A DNA stretch of 64,000 nucleotides from Stenotrophomonas acidaminiphila (GCF_001431595.1 NZ_LDJO01000024.1:86228-150227), one strand, 5' to 3'; positions 37,584 to 57,168 are shown, counted from the first letter of the stretch. The notes: generated by a model not told the origin, from the sequence alone. Translations and numbers: made by a program.

Positions 37584-38393
37584 ATGACGCCTTCCACACC
37601 CGTTTCCGCCCTGACCATCGCCGGCTCCGATTCGGGCGGCGGCGCCGGCATCCAGGCCGACCTCAAGGCCTTCGCCGCGCATCGCGTGCATGGCCTGTCC
37701 GCGATCGCCGCGCTGACCGCGCAGAACACCCGCGGTGTCATCGCCGTGCACGTGCCGCCGCTGGAATTCCTGCAGGCCCAGCTCGATGCCTGCTTCGACG
37801 ATTTCGACATCCACGCGGTCAAGCTCGGCATGCTCGCCAACGCCGACGTCATCCACCTGGTCGCCGACGTACTGGAAACGCACCGCCCGCCGCAGGTGGT
37901 GCTGGACCCGGTGATGGTCGCCACCAGCGGCGCCCGCCTGCTGGAAGCCAGCGCGCTGCGCGCGCTGCGCGAGCGCCTGCTGCCCCTGGCCACGCTGCTC
38001 ACCCCGAACACCCCCGAGGCCGAGCTGCTGCTCGGGCGCCGCATCGGCAATGCCACCGAAGCCGAAGACGCCGCCGCCGCGCTGCTCGGGCTCGGCGCCG
38101 GAGCGGTCCTGCTCAAGGGCGGGCACCTGGATGAAGGCCCGCGCGTGATCGACCGCTATTTCGATGGCGTCACCGGCGAGGAATTCAGCCACGCCCGGCT
38201 GCCGGTGGATGCGCACGGCACCGGCTGCACCCTGGCCGCGGCCATCGCCGCGCAGTTGTGCCGCGGGCTGTCGCTGCCCAATGCCTGCGGAGCCGCCATC
38301 GACTACGTTGCGCGCGGCCTGCGCAACGGCTACCAGCCGGGGCGCGGCGAGGTCATGGTGCTGGATCACTTCGGCGCGGCCGGCCCGGCATGA
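37584..38393 (+). CDS. thiD: Hydroxymethylpyrimidine/phosphomethylpyrimidine kinase
   Basis: Phosphorylates HMP twice for thiamine synthesis. It is 269 residues long, with [54 protein letters not shown] and [17 protein letters not shown], whose GTGC holds the catalytic anion hole. Its stop overlaps the start of the hydrolase gene by ATGA. Confidence 0.95.
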   Translation: MTPSTPVSALTIAGSDSGGGAGIQADLKAFAAHRVHGLSAIAALTAQNTRGVIAVHVPPLEFLQAQLDACFDDFDIHAVKLGMLANADVIHLVADVLETHRPPQVVLDPVMVATSGARLLEASALRALRERLLPLATLLTPNTPEAELLLGRRIGNATEAEDAAAALLGLGAGAVLLKGGHLDEGPRVIDRYFDGVTGEEFSHARLPVDAHGTGCTLAAAIAAQLCRGLSLPNACGAAIDYVARGLRNGYQPGRGEVMVLDHFGAAGPA

Positions 38394-39232
38394 GCGCGCA
38401 CTCCGTCCTCGACGTCGCGGCGGCGGACGGACACCGCTTCCAGCTGCTCGCCCACCTGCCATCGCAGCCCCGTGAGGCGGTGCTGTGGCTGCCCGCACTG
38501 GGCGTGGCCGCGCGCCATTACCTGCCGCTGGCCGACGCCCTGGCGGCGCGCGGCACCGCCGTGTTCGTGCATGAATGGCGTGGCAACGGCAGCAGCAGCC
38601 TGCGCGCCGGCAGGAACGGCGACTGGGGTTACCGCGAGCTGCTGCAGCATGACCTGCCCGCCGCCGAGGCAGCGGTCCGCTCGGCGCTGCCCGGCCTCGC
38701 GCTGCGGCTGGGCGGGCACAGCCTCGGCGGACAACTGGCGTGCTGCCATGCCGGCCTGCATCCGGACGCCTTCGCCGCGCTCTGGCTGGTCGCCAGCGGC
38801 ACCCCGTGGTGGCAGGGCTTTCCCGCGCCGCGGCGCTGGCTGTTGCCATCGGCCTATCGCTTCCTGCCCTGGCTGGCGCAACGGCGCGGGGCGCTGCCCG
38901 GGCGCCGGCTCGGCTTCGGCGGCACCGAGGCACGCAGCCTGATCCACGACTGGGCCCGGGTCGGCCTCAGCGGGCACTACGCCGCGGCAGGGCTGGCGGT
39001 CGACCTGGATGCGGCGATGCATGCCCTCGCGCTGCCGGTGCAGGCGCTGCTGTTCGACGCCGACTGGCTCGCCCCGGCCGGCTCCATGCGCCACCTGTTG
39101 TCCAAGATGCCGGCCGCGCCGGCGACGCTGCGGATCCTGTCCGGCGACGAACTGGGCGCACCTGCCGACCACTTCAGCTGGATGAAATCGCCGGCCATCG
39201 TCGCCGATGCGCTGGCATCGGCATCGTTATAG
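38390..39232 (+). CDS. Alpha/beta hydrolase
   Basis: A 280-residue soluble hydrolase. The nucleophile elbow reads GGHSLGGQLACC (Ser of GHSLG), preceded by FVHEWRGNGSSSLR. A late DHFSW may hold the catalytic His. The sequence resembles the yeast Eht1/predicted lipase-thioesterase type (conserved PAxGVAARHYLPLADALAARG). Substrate unknown. Translation is likely coupled to thiD. Confidence 0.75.
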   Translation: MSAHSVLDVAAADGHRFQLLAHLPSQPREAVLWLPALGVAARHYLPLADALAARGTAVFVHEWRGNGSSSLRAGRNGDWGYRELLQHDLPAAEAAVRSALPGLALRLGGHSLGGQLACCHAGLHPDAFAALWLVASGTPWWQGFPAPRRWLLPSAYRFLPWLAQRRGALPGRRLGFGGTEARSLIHDWARVGLSGHYAAAGLAVDLDAAMHALALPVQALLFDADWLAPAGSMRHLLSKMPAAPATLRILSGDELGAPADHFSWMKSPAIVADALASASL

Positions 39233-39250
39233 GAAAATTTCACAAAAGCG

Positions 39251-39279
39251 TTGACGCATGCGCGTCATATCCGCATAAT
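39251..39279 (+). promoter_or_regulatory. Promoter of the tRNA-Arg pair
   Basis: TTGACG (39251-39256), 17 bases, CATAAT (39274-39279), 16 bases before the first tRNA. An A/T-rich stretch (39229-39247) just upstream could be an UP element. Confidence 0.75.
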
Positions 39280-39294
39280 TCCGCTCCTGACGAC

Positions 39295-39371
39295 GCGCCC
39301 GTAGCTCAGTTGGATAGAGTACCTGGCTACGAACCAGGCGGTCGGGAGTTCGAATCTCTCCGGGCGCGCCA
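39295..39371 (+). tRNA. tRNA-Arg(ACG), first copy
   Basis: Acceptor GCGCCCG/CGGGCGC, anticodon loop CTACGAA with anticodon ACG, T-arm GGGAGTTCGAATCTCTC, encoded CCA. The A34 is the substrate of TadA. The sequence is identical to the next tRNA over all 77 bases. Confidence 0.96.
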
Positions 39372-39423
39372 GTTTGGAACACTGCACCAGCAGCGTTCCC
39401 CGTCAGAACAATAAAGGTAAAAC

Positions 39424-39500
39424 GCGCCCGTAGCTCAGTTGGATAGAGTACCTGGCTACGAACCAGGCGGTCGGGAGTTCGAATCTCTCCGGGCGCGCCA
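39424..39500 (+). tRNA. tRNA-Arg(ACG), second copy
   Basis: Exact 77-base duplicate of the tRNA at 39295-39371, after a 52-base spacer without an obvious promoter. The two are probably processed from one transcript. Confidence 0.96.
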
Positions 39501-39509
39501 TTACACCGA

Positions 39510-39538
39510 ACAGCAGGCTTTGCCTGCTGTTTTTTTTT
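39510..39538 (+). terminator. Rho-independent terminator after the tRNA-Arg pair
   Basis: ACAGCAGGC-TTT-GCCTGCTGT with a run of nine T (39530-39538). Very strong. Confidence 0.92.
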
Positions 39539-39673
39539 GCGTTTCCAAACGCCACGACCGCGACCACGGGCCCGCCGCCTGCCCTCACCCCACCGCGCGC
39601 ATCGCCGGCAGACAGGGCCGCGCCCGCAAGCACGCCTGGCGATTCCCCGGGGACCCGGCGCATGGACGAGCGT

Positions 39674-39700
39674 AAAAAAAAACGCCGGCTTGCGCCGGCG
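39674..39700 (-). terminator. Rho-independent terminator after gyrA
   Basis: The minus strand reads CGCCGGC-GCAA-GCCGGCG followed by nine T (complement of A-run 39674-39682), 28 bases past the gyrA stop. Confidence 0.9.
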
Positions 39701-39727
39701 CTTTCATTCAACGCGAACCGCTGCCTT

Positions 39728-42424
<2,697 letters not shown>

Positions 42425-42509
42425 TCGGATTCCGTATTCTGGTAGCGGTCCGGAGCAGCGCCGACGGCCTTTGTGGGCGGTCCCGGCACAAGCCCGATTC
42501 AAGTCGCCG

Positions 42510-42518
42510 AGTTTACCA
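42510..42518 (-). promoter_or_regulatory. Candidate extended -10 element for gyrA
   Basis: The minus strand reads TGGTAAACT, an extended -10 (TGn followed by TAAACT), about 85 bases before the gyrA start. No good -35 is visible, which an extended -10 may not need. Confidence 0.35.
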
Positions 42519-42658
42519 CACGGCGCCGTCTGCCGCCTCGGGAAGCAGCACTTTTAACGGAGCAAATCAGGGACTTAGCCGCTGTCCGCGGGGGTGGGCG
42601 GCGGTTTCCACGAACCGCCGCGCAGATACCGCCGCCGGTACCGGGCCCGGGCCCGGGT

Positions 42659-43723
42659 TCAGCCGCCGAAAGCCGCCCGCATGGCCGCGACGTCCGGGTC
42701 CAGGATCACGCCCTTTTCGGTCACGATGGCGTCGATCAGGCTGCCCGGAGTCACGTCGAACACCGGGTTCCAGGCCTGGATGCCCTCGGCCACGGTGCGC
42801 ACGCCACCGACGCCGAACAGTTCACCCGGATCGCGCTGCTCGATCTCGATCGCGTCGCCATGCGCGGTGCCCATGTCCACGGTCGAGGACGGCGCCACCA
42901 CCATGAACTTCACGCCGTGGTGGCGCGCGGCGATGGCCAGCTGGTAGGTGCCGATCTTGTTGGCGGTATCGCCGTTGGCGCAGATGCGGTCGGCGCCGAC
43001 CACCACCCACTGCACCGCACCGGTCTTCATCAGGTGCGATGCCGCCGAGTCGGCGACCAGGGTCGCGTCGATGCCATCCTGCTGCAGTTCCCATACGGTC
43101 AGGCGCGCGCCCTGCAGCCACGGCCGGGTTTCGCCGGCGAACACCCGGGCGATGCGCCCCTGGGCGACGCCGGCACGGATCACGCCCAGCGCGGTGCCGA
43201 AACCGGCGGTGGCCAGCGAGCCGGTGTTGCAGTGGGTCAGCACGCCGCTGCCCGGCGCGATCAGGCCCGCGCCCCGCTCGCCCATGTGGCGGTTGGCAGC
43301 GAGATCCTCGTCGGCAATGGCCTGCGCTTCCAGCGCCAGCACCTGCTTCCAGTCGCTGCCGGCGGCGGCCAGAACACCGCGCATGCGCGCCAGCGCCCAG
43401 GCCAGGTTGACCGCGGTCGGGCGCGCGGCATTGAGCCGCGCCATCGCCGGTTCCAGTGCCTGCAGCGCGGCGGCGCCGTCGCCGGCATCGAGCCCCCGCG
43501 CGGCCAGCACCACGCCCCAGGCCGCGGCGATGCCGATCGCCGGCGCACCGCGCACGGTGAGCGCATGGATGGCCGCGGCGACCGCGTCGCTGTCGCTGCA
43601 CAGCACGTGCTCGACGACGAACGGCAGCTTGCGCTGGTCCAGCAGTTCCAGTGCGTCGCCGGTCCAGCGGATCGGGCGGATATGGTCGTAACGGGCGTAA
43701 TCGATGGCGTGGTTGTCGTTCAT
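42659..43723 (-). CDS. mtnA: S-methyl-5-thioribose-1-phosphate isomerase
   Basis: Converts methylthioribose-1-phosphate to the ribulose form in methionine salvage. It is 354 residues long. Visible are [37 protein letters not shown] with the catalytic Cys, [35 protein letters not shown] with the catalytic Asp, and [17 protein letters not shown]. No other mtn gene is in the window. It lies upstream of gyrA on the same strand. Confidence 0.95.
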   Translation of the reverse strand: MNDNHAIDYARYDHIRPIRWTGDALELLDQRKLPFVVEHVLCSDSDAVAAAIHALTVRGAPAIGIAAAWGVVLAARGLDAGDGAAALQALEPAMARLNAARPTAVNLAWALARMRGVLAAAGSDWKQVLALEAQAIADEDLAANRHMGERGAGLIAPGSGVLTHCNTGSLATAGFGTALGVIRAGVAQGRIARVFAGETRPWLQGARLTVWELQQDGIDATLVADSAASHLMKTGAVQWVVVGADRICANGDTANKIGTYQLAIAARHHGVKFMVVAPSSTVDMGTAHGDAIEIEQRDPGELFGVGGVRTVAEGIQAWNPVFDVTPGSLIDAIVTEKGVILDPDVAAMRAAFGG

Positions 43724-43746
43724 CGCGCCATTGTACGGGGCCGCCG

Positions 43747-44442
43747 TCAGTCGGCGGAAAACTCGGCGCGGCAGCCCTTGTCCACCCAGACGCCGGCACG
43801 GTCCCAGCCCCAGCTGCGCCCTTCCTCGCAGGGCGCATTGGACAGCTGCCGGACCAGCGTGACCTTGCGCTCGACGCTGACCCCGCACTCCCGGCGCATC
43901 TCGCTCTTGGATTCGCAGATGACATGGCGCGGGACGTCCACGAAACCGGAGCCGTCCTCGGCGCCCACTTCGAACTGCCCCTGGCAGCCGCGGCTCACCC
44001 AGATCTCGTTGCGCCCGTATCCCCAGGTGCGCCCCTCGCGGCAGGGCAGCAGCGACTGCTGGCGGATCAGGCGTACCGGCGCGCCGCGCAGCAGTACCGG
44101 GCAGGTCACGGTGCGGCCCTTGGATTCGCAGCGCACCATGCGCCGCACCAGGCGCTGCCCGGGCGCAGGCTGCTCGGGAGCGAACTCGGCGCGGCAGCCG
44201 CGGCTGACCCAGATGCCCTGCTCGTCCATGCCCCAGCTGGTCTCGCGGATGCAGCTCTGGGTGGAAAGCTGGCGCACCAGCTGCACGCCGCGCGAGACGT
44301 CCATCGCGCAGCGCTGGCGCGTACCCTCGTCCGATTCGCAACGCACCACCGGGGTCTCCGCCGGCGTCGCGCCGTCCTGCCCCGCCAAGGCCGGCATCGG
44401 CAACAGCCACAGCGTTGGCAACAGGCCGCACACACCTTTCAT
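43747..44442 (-). CDS. Secreted triple-repeat protein (DUF3011)
   Basis: A 231-residue exported protein: signal peptide to about residue 20 (PALA cut), then three repeats of about 57 residues (32-88, 102-158, 173-229). Each has the pattern V-x-C-E-S, C, L-(V/I)-R-Q-(L/Q)-S, C-x-E, S/T-W-G, W-V, G-C-x-(A/G)-x-F and exactly four Cys (35/45/64/83, 105/114/134/153, 176/186/205/224). Two disulfides per module are likely. The family is DUF3011; its function is unknown, and periplasmic or cell-surface binding is plausible. It ends 23 bases upstream of mtnA. Confidence 0.85.
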   Translation of the reverse strand: MKGVCGLLPTLWLLPMPALAGQDGATPAETPVVRCESDEGTRQRCAMDVSRGVQLVRQLSTQSCIRETSWGMDEQGIWVSRGCRAEFAPEQPAPGQRLVRRMVRCESKGRTVTCPVLLRGAPVRLIRQQSLLPCREGRTWGYGRNEIWVSRGCQGQFEVGAEDGSGFVDVPRHVICESKSEMRRECGVSVERKVTLVRQLSNAPCEEGRSWGWDRAGVWVDKGCRAEFSAD

Positions 44443-44624
44443 CAGACCTTCCCACCCTGCAATCCGATGGACGCCGCCGGCACAGACGCTGCGTCCGCAG
44501 GCATGATCAGAGCATCATCGGCGGTGCGCAGGCAATACATGCGTGCGCGGCATGCCGCGCGGGCAGCGGTGCACGGGCAGCGATCGCCGCCCGTTTCATG
44601 GGCCCGCCGGTGCGGGAAAGGCGC

Positions 44625-45565
44625 TCAGGCGTTGGCGAAATCGAAGGCCAGCACGTCGGCGATGCGGCCGGTCCCGGCCAGCGCCATCAACAGCCGGTCC
44701 ACGCCCACCGCCACGCCGGCGCAGCGCGGCAACGCCGGCAATGCCGCCAGGAACGGCTCGTCCAGCGGCGGCAGCGCGTCACCGCGCGCGGCACGCACCG
44801 CCAGGTCGCGCTGGAAGCGCTGGCGCTGTTCCACCGCATCGTTCAGCTCGTGGTAGCCGTTGGCCAGTTCCACCGCGCCCAGATAGAGCTCGAAACGCTC
44901 GGCCAGCGGCGGCTGGCCCGGGCGGATGCGCGCCAGCGCGGCCTGCGTGGCCGGCCAGTCATGGATCACGGTGATGCGGTCGACGGGGAAGTGCGGCTGG
45001 ATGCGGTGGGTCATCAGCAGGTCGAGCCAGTCGTCGCGGGTGAGGCCGTCGGCAGTGATGCCGACGCCGGCCAGTGGCGCACGCAGCTGCGCCTCGTCGG
45101 CGCTGAATGGATCCACGCCCAGCGTGCCGACGAACAGCTCGCGGTAGGTCATTACCTGCAGCGCCGCCTCGCGCCCGACCATCGCCAGCGCCGCACGCAC
45201 CAGTTCCACCGTCTCCTCGATCAGGCGATGGTGATCCCAGCCGACGCGGTACCACTCGAGCATGGTGAACTCGGGGTTGTGGCGGCCGCCGGCCTCGCCG
45301 TTGCGGAACACCCGGCCGAGCTCGTAGCAGTCGCCGACGCCGGCGGCGAGCAGCCGCTTGAGCGGATACTCCGGCGAGGTGCGCAGCCAGCGCACCGCCG
45401 AACCCGCATCGACATGGCCGCTGAAGCGGGTCTGGAAACCCTCGATGTTGGGCTCGGTGTTGCCGGCCGCGGACAGGATCGGCGTTTCCACTTCCAGCAC
45501 CTCGCGGCGCGCGAAGAAATCGCGGATCAGCGCGTTCAGGCGCGCGCGCCGGCGCAGCGCCTCGA

Positions 45566-45569
<4 letters not shown>
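44625..45569 (-). CDS. epmA: Elongation factor P--(R)-beta-lysine ligase
   Basis: A class II lysyl-tRNA-synthetase paralogue without the anticodon-binding domain. It attaches (R)-beta-lysine to a conserved lysine of EF-P, which helps ribosomes through polyproline stretches. It is 314 residues long (E. coli 325). Visible are VEVETPILSAAGNTEPNIEGF, motif 2 FRNGEAGGRHNPEFTMLEWYR and motif 3 AVGVDRLLMALAG. The start is GTG 45569, which overlaps the stop of the upstream GNAT gene by GTGA. The partner genes efp and epmB are not in the window. Confidence 0.93.
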
Positions 45570-48528
<2,959 letters not shown>

Positions 48529-48578
48529 TTACCCGCGCACGCGTGTACGCAACGCGTGTGGCCGCCCGCGCAAACAGC

Positions 48579-48604
48579 AAAGGGCGCCGCACGCGACGCC
48601 CCTT
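48579..48604 (-). terminator. Hairpin after zipA
   Basis: AAGGGCG-CCGC and GCGA-CGCCCCTT arms form a stem with one bulge, 22 bases past the zipA stop. The minus strand continues TTTGCTGTTTG, a broken T-run. It may lower read-through into ligA. Confidence 0.45.
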
Positions 48605-48625
48605 GCCGTGGCTACCGCACCGCGC

Positions 48626-49360
48626 TCACCAGCGCGGCGGCTTGGTCAGCGGTGGCGCCTGGTGCTGGCGGTCGTAGGCCCGCAGTTCGTCGCGGATGTG
48701 GGCGATGCGCTGGCGCCCCAGCGCGTTGCGGCTGTCGTCCAGGACCACGCCGTCGAGCAGCTCGGCCATGCGCTGCACGGTGGGCAGCATCTTCTCCCAG
48801 GCATCGAGCGCGGTCATCGGCGCCGGCAGGGTCAGGAAGAAGGCGATGGCCGGGGTTTCCATCTCGCGGATGTGGGCCATGTCGAAACTGCCCGGCTTCA
48901 TGATGCTGGCCATGCTGAAGATCGGCCCGCGCTCGGGATGGCCTTCGACCATGCGGTGGAACACGTTCATGTAGCCGAACACCAGCCCGGTCTTCTCCGC
49001 GGCGACCACGATGTCCTCGCCGCGCAGCGACAACCCGGCGCGTGCGGCCACGTACAGCGAGACGATCTTGTCGAAATCCTGGGTGGCGCGCTTGCCCAGT
49101 TCGCTGCCTGGCGCTTCCACGTCCGGCAACCCCAGTTCCTGCTGGGCTGCCACCTCGCCCGCCTCGGCCCCGGCGACGCCCTCGCCCGCCTCCTCGCCCG
49201 CGCCCAGCACCGGCTCGCGCCGTGGCCGCTCGCCGCTCTCGGCCGGCTCGCGGCGCTTGCCCTGCGCCGGCTTCCGGGGCCGTCCGAACAGGAGAATCGC
49301 CGCGATCAGCAGCAGTCCGGCGGCAAGGATGCCGATACGCAACAGTGCCGTGTCGGACAT
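48626..49360 (-). CDS. zipA: Cell division protein ZipA
   Basis: Anchors and bundles FtsZ at the inner membrane. The 244-residue protein has a membrane helix at the very N-terminus (LLRIGILAAGLLLIAAILLFG, N-out). A charged Pro/Glu-rich linker (about 27-85) precedes the C-terminal FtsZ-binding domain (about 95-230, DFDKIVSLYVAARAGLSLRGEDIV). It lies between smc and ligA, the same neighbours as in other gammaproteobacteria. The linker is short compared with E. coli (328 residues in total). Confidence 0.92.
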   Translation of the reverse strand: MSDTALLRIGILAAGLLLIAAILLFGRPRKPAQGKRREPAESGERPRREPVLGAGEEAGEGVAGAEAGEVAAQQELGLPDVEAPGSELGKRATQDFDKIVSLYVAARAGLSLRGEDIVVAAEKTGLVFGYMNVFHRMVEGHPERGPIFSMASIMKPGSFDMAHIREMETPAIAFFLTLPAPMTALDAWEKMLPTVQRMAELLDGVVLDDSRNALGRQRIAHIRDELRAYDRQHQAPPLTKPPRW

Positions 49361-49406
49361 TCGATAGGTTCTCCGGCTGGTTCGTTCAGGTAACTAGAAT
49401 GGCACG

Positions 49407-52910
<3,504 letters not shown>

Positions 52911-53065
52911 GGGGCAGGCAAGGTTCCAGTGCCGGGCCGGGGGCGGCACCGTGGGTTCTGCGGGGGATCAGGGCTTGGGAACAGCAGTCTGCGGGGAGTA
53001 TAAGCCCCTCTTCCGCCGTGGCGCGGGGGTGCGCGGCGGCGGGCCGCCGGGGCCCGGGGAGGGGC

Positions 53066-53096
53066 AAAAAGAACGGGCGCCTTGCGGCGCCCGTTC
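53066..53096 (-). terminator. Rho-independent terminator after rplI
   Basis: On the minus strand an 11-bp stem GAACGGGCGCC/GGCGCCCGTTC with a 4-base loop is followed by TTTTT (complement of 53066-53070), 25 bases past the rplI stop. Confidence 0.88.
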
Positions 53097-53120
53097 CAGG
53101 TACAGCTTGAACCGCAGGGA

Positions 53121-53570
53121 TCAGGCGTCGGCTTCGACGATGACCTTGACGGTGACTTCCACGTCGGCGTGCAGCTTGATCAGGACGTCGTACTCGCCGA
53201 CGGCACGGAAAGCGCCCTCGCCGAGGATGACTTCGCTCTTCTCCAGCGGCAGGCCGGCAGCGGTGAAGGCTTCGGCGATGTCGCGCGGGCCGACCGAGCC
53301 GTACAGCTTGCCTTCGGTCGAGGCGTGGGCACCGATGGTGACGCTGGCGTCGGCGAACTTGGCGGCGCGGGCTTCGGCATCGTCATGCGACGCCTTGGCC
53401 TTGGCCTCGTACTCGGCGCGCTTGGCCTCGAAGGCGGCAACGTTGGCTTCGGTGGCCGGCACGGCCTTGCCGTGCGGCACCAGGAAGTTGCGGCCGTAGC
53501 CCGGCTTCACGTCGACCAGGTCACCCAGGTTGCCCAGGTTGGTCACCTTCTGCAGCAGAATCAGCTTCAT
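53121..53570 (-). CDS. rplI: 50S ribosomal protein bL9
   Basis: A 149-residue ribosomal protein at the L1-stalk base of the 50S subunit. The N-terminal domain [32 protein letters not shown] is diagnostic; a long central helix (about 45-75) and the C-terminal domain ([17 protein letters not shown]) follow. It is third in the rpsF-rpsR-rplI operon, 79 bases after rpsR. Confidence 0.98.
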   Translation of the reverse strand: MKLILLQKVTNLGNLGDLVDVKPGYGRNFLVPHGKAVPATEANVAAFEAKRAEYEAKAKASHDDAEARAAKFADASVTIGAHASTEGKLYGSVGPRDIAEAFTAAGLPLEKSEVILGEGAFRAVGEYDVLIKLHADVEVTVKVIVEADA

Positions 53571-53649
53571 TTTCTTGCTCCGTTATTCGTTAGCGATGTC
53601 CCGCGAGGGACACCGCAACGCTTGCTGTCCGAATGGACGGTTGGACGTA

Positions 53650-53880
53650 TCAGACGTCGTGGTTGTCCGTGTACGGGATCAGCGCCAGGAAACGGGCGCG
53701 CTTGACCGCCGTGGACAGCTGGCGCTGGTACTTGGACTTGGTGCCGGTGACGCGGCTCGGCACGATCTTGCCGTTCTCGGTCAGGTACTGGCGCAGGGTG
53801 TTGAGATCCTTGTAGTCGATCTCCTTCACACCTTCAGCCGTGAACTTGCAGAACTTGCGGCGACGGAAGAACTTGGACAT
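53650..53880 (-). CDS. rpsR: 30S ribosomal protein bS18
   Basis: A 76-residue 30S protein that pairs with bS6 on the platform. The sequence [68 protein letters not shown] matches the family end to end. A single Cys is present, so the zinc-binding form is not suggested. Confidence 0.98.
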   Translation of the reverse strand: MSKFFRRRKFCKFTAEGVKEIDYKDLNTLRQYLTENGKIVPSRVTGTKSKYQRQLSTAVKRARFLALIPYTDNHDV

Positions 53881-53891
53881 GAGCTGACTCC

Positions 53892-54323
53892 TTATTCGGC
53901 AGAGGCGGCGTCGTCGCCGGCTTCTTCATTGTTGGAATTGGCAGCTTCTTCGTCGTCACGACGACGGCGCTCGCCACGCTCGGGCTTGTCGCCCTTCTCG
54001 TCCTTGCTCTTCATGATCAGCGACTGCTCGGTCTCGGCCTCGTCACGCTTGATGACCAGGTTGCGCAGCACGGCGTCGTTGAAACGGAAGCTTTCGGTCA
54101 GTTCGTTCAGCACCGACTGGTCGGCTTCGATGTTCATCAGAACATAGTGGGCCTTGACCAGGTTCTGGATCGGGTACGCCAGCTGGCGGCGGCCCCAGTC
54201 TTCCAGGCGGTGGATCTTGCCGTTGCCGCCCTCGACCAGCGCCTTGTAGCGCTCGACCATGGCCGGGACCTGTTCGCTCTGGTCCGGGTGGACCAGGAAC
54301 ACGACTTCGTAATGACGACTCAT
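53892..54323 (-). CDS. rpsF: 30S ribosomal protein bS6
   Basis: A 143-residue 30S protein with the ferredoxin-like core ([58 protein letters not shown]). A charged, low-complexity C-terminal tail of about 35 residues ends in an acidic stretch, like the Glu-tail substrate of RimK in E. coli. It is first in the operon, with a 95-base leader from the predicted promoter. Confidence 0.98.
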   Translation of the reverse strand: MSRHYEVVFLVHPDQSEQVPAMVERYKALVEGGNGKIHRLEDWGRRQLAYPIQNLVKAHYVLMNIEADQSVLNELTESFRFNDAVLRNLVIKRDEAETEQSLIMKSKDEKGDKPERGERRRRDDEEAANSNNEEAGDDAASAE

Positions 54324-54348
54324 GTTTTTCTACCTTTCGGATGTAGCC

Positions 54349-54364
54349 CTGTCGGGCCGGACAG
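54349..54364 (-). promoter_or_regulatory. Hairpin in the rpsF leader, possible S6:S18 control element
   Basis: The minus strand reads CTGTC-CGGCCC-GACAG, a 5-bp stem, followed 8 bases on by a CCG. In other bacteria bS6 and bS18 bind an rpsF-leader hairpin with a conserved CCG and repress the operon. The match here is only suggestive. Confidence 0.3.
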
Positions 54365-54424
54365 CCCCCCGCACGCAACGCGGTGGGGCAAGGACCCCCG
54401 CACCGGAGGCGCAGGGAGCCGCGC

Positions 54425-54453
54425 ATTATCCACCGCCCCCGGCCTGCGGGCAA
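54425..54453 (-). promoter_or_regulatory. Promoter of the rpsF operon
   Basis: On the minus strand TTGCCC (54453-54448), 17 bases, GATAAT (54430-54425). This predicts a start near 54418 and a 95-base 5' leader. Confidence 0.6.
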
Positions 54454-54524
54454 GCCACCCCGTGCCGGACAGCCTTCCACCCGGACCTGCCGGCCGCCCG
54501 GCGCGCCGTGGCCGCGCACCGCCG

Positions 54525-54547
54525 GTAGGCCGGCGCCAGGCACCGGC
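54525..54547. repeat. GTAG-headed hairpin resembling Xanthomonad REP elements
   Basis: GTAG followed by GCCGG, a 9-base loop and CCGGC. Stenotrophomonas and relatives carry many GTAG-headed short hairpins of this form. Only one copy is seen here, so the assignment is tentative. Confidence 0.3.
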
Positions 54548-54563
54548 CAGGCGGGCAATGGCC

Positions 54564-54908
54564 TCAGCGGTGGGTTTCGTCGGTGGTGAAGCTCTCGCCG
54601 CACCCGCACTCGGCGGTGGCGTTCGGGTTCCTGAACAAAAAGGTCTCGCTCAGGCCCTGCTTGCCGAAATCGATCTCGGTGCCGTCCACCAGCGCCAGGC
54701 TCTCGGCGTCGACGAAGATGCGCACGCCGTCCTGCTCGAACACGGTGTCGTCCTGGCGCTGTTCGCGCGCCAGGTCGGTGGTATGGCCCCAGCCGGAGCA
54801 GCCGGTGCGGGTCACGCCGAAACGCAGGCCCAGCGCGCCGGGGGTCTGCTCGACGAAGCGCTGGACGCGGGCGAAGGCGACGGGAGTGAGATGGATGGCC
54901 ATGGGCAT
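54564..54908 (-). CDS. A-type iron-sulfur carrier protein (IscA/ErpA-like)
   Basis: A 114-residue carrier that delivers Fe-S clusters to apo-proteins. The three cluster ligands are Cys37 (RTGCSGW) and Cys101/Cys103 (ECGCGESF). The core LGLRFGVTRTGCSGW and IFVDAESLALVDGTEIDF match the family. The usual CGCGSSF is CGCGESF here. ATG 54908 and 54902 are both possible starts; GGAG lies just upstream. A perfect TATAAT sits about 25 bases before the start. It is a stand-alone gene, not in an isc or suf operon in this window. Confidence 0.85.
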   Translation of the reverse strand: MPMAIHLTPVAFARVQRFVEQTPGALGLRFGVTRTGCSGWGHTTDLAREQRQDDTVFEQDGVRIFVDAESLALVDGTEIDFGKQGLSETFLFRNPNATAECGCGESFTTDETHR

Positions 54909-54931
54909 GCGACTCCGGGGATTGCGGGGCG

Positions 54932-54937
54932 ATTATA
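54932..54937 (-). promoter_or_regulatory. Consensus -10 box for the A-type carrier gene
   Basis: TATAAT on the minus strand, about 25 bases before the start codon. I see no good -35 at 16-18 bases, so an activator may be needed. Confidence 0.4.
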
Positions 54938-55047
54938 GGAAAACCCGGCTGTACCGGCCCCGGATGGCGGATCCCTCGCCTGTCCGGCCGCGCAGCCGCT
55001 AGAATTCCGTGTTCACAGATCGAGTCGATCAGCAGAGGATTCAAGTC

Positions 55048-56442
<1,395 letters not shown>

Positions 56443-56544
56443 CAACGAGGAAGGAATGATGAGGAACGAGGAACGAACAACAGCCAGACCGGCGCAGCGG
56501 TACGCCCTTCCCTCGTTGTCCGCCTCCCCGTTCCCGCGCCGGCC

Positions 56545-56850
56545 ATGACCCTGTTCCTGGCCCTGTGCTTCGTCGGCGTGGCCATCGCCGGGTTCAGCGC
56601 ATTCCTGATCTTCTGGCCACTCACCCTGGTGCATGTCCGCGACCGCCACCCGGCGGTCGCCGCCGGCTTCGGCGACTTCGCCTTCCTCGACGGCAGTGCG
56701 CTGCGCTGGCTGGTCGGCGGCGGTTACCGCGCGCTCGACGACCGTGCGCTCAGCGGCCTGGCCACACCGGCGCGGATCGCCATGTGGGTGATCTGGGCCG
56801 GGCTGGGCATGGCCGGCCTGCTCTGGCTCTATTCCCTGGTACTGAAATGA
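56545..56850 (+). CDS. Small two-helix membrane protein, unknown
   Basis: A 101-residue protein with two transmembrane helices (about 2-28, LFLALCFVGVAIAGFSAFLIFWPLTLV, and about 78-100, MWVIWAGLGMAGLLWLYSLVL). A polar middle loop lies between them. I do not recognise the family. It follows asnS by 102 bases, and its stop overlaps the next start by ATGA, so both products are probably made together. Confidence 0.7.
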   Translation: MTLFLALCFVGVAIAGFSAFLIFWPLTLVHVRDRHPAVAAGFGDFAFLDGSALRWLVGGGYRALDDRALSGLATPARIAMWVIWAGLGMAGLLWLYSLVLK

Positions 56851-57161
56851 ACGACATCGACACCTGCGCCGACCAATGGTGGCTGGCCAGCCTCGGCACC
56901 ACCCTGGTCTGGGCGCGCCTGCGCGTGCGCCCGGCCGGTACCGCCGAGGTGCTGGACAGTGACGGCAACACCCTGAGCTATGACAGCGAAGACACCGCGC
57001 GCGCGCAGCTGTTCGACGCCGAATTCGTCGCCTGGGACGGGCTGGACGAGGAAGATGCGCTGGCGCGTGGCTTCTCGCTGCACGAGGTGCAGCCGCCGCA
57101 GGCGGCCAGCGACGCCGGACTGCGCGGACGCATGGTGCAGTCACTGGGTGGGCGCGCCTGA
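56847..57161 (+). CDS. Small conserved hypothetical protein
   Basis: A 104-residue soluble, acidic protein (MNDIDTCADQWWLASLGTTLVWARLRVRPAGTAEVLDSDGNTLSYDSEDTARAQLFDAEFVAWDGLDEEDALARGF...). The strand-rich first half and D/E-rich second half give no recognised domain. It overlaps the membrane-protein gene by ATGA and ends 7 bases before the PaiB-like gene. A role as partner of the small membrane protein is inferred only from the overlap. Confidence 0.65.
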   Translation: MNDIDTCADQWWLASLGTTLVWARLRVRPAGTAEVLDSDGNTLSYDSEDTARAQLFDAEFVAWDGLDEEDALARGFSLHEVQPPQAASDAGLRGRMVQSLGGRA

Positions 57162-57168
57162 GCGGCCG

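Noticed and set aside
39295..39500. tRNA-Arg pair as a mobile-element attachment site
   Set aside because: No integrase, no partial tRNA repeat and no foreign-looking genes flank it; gyrA and thiD are on either side.
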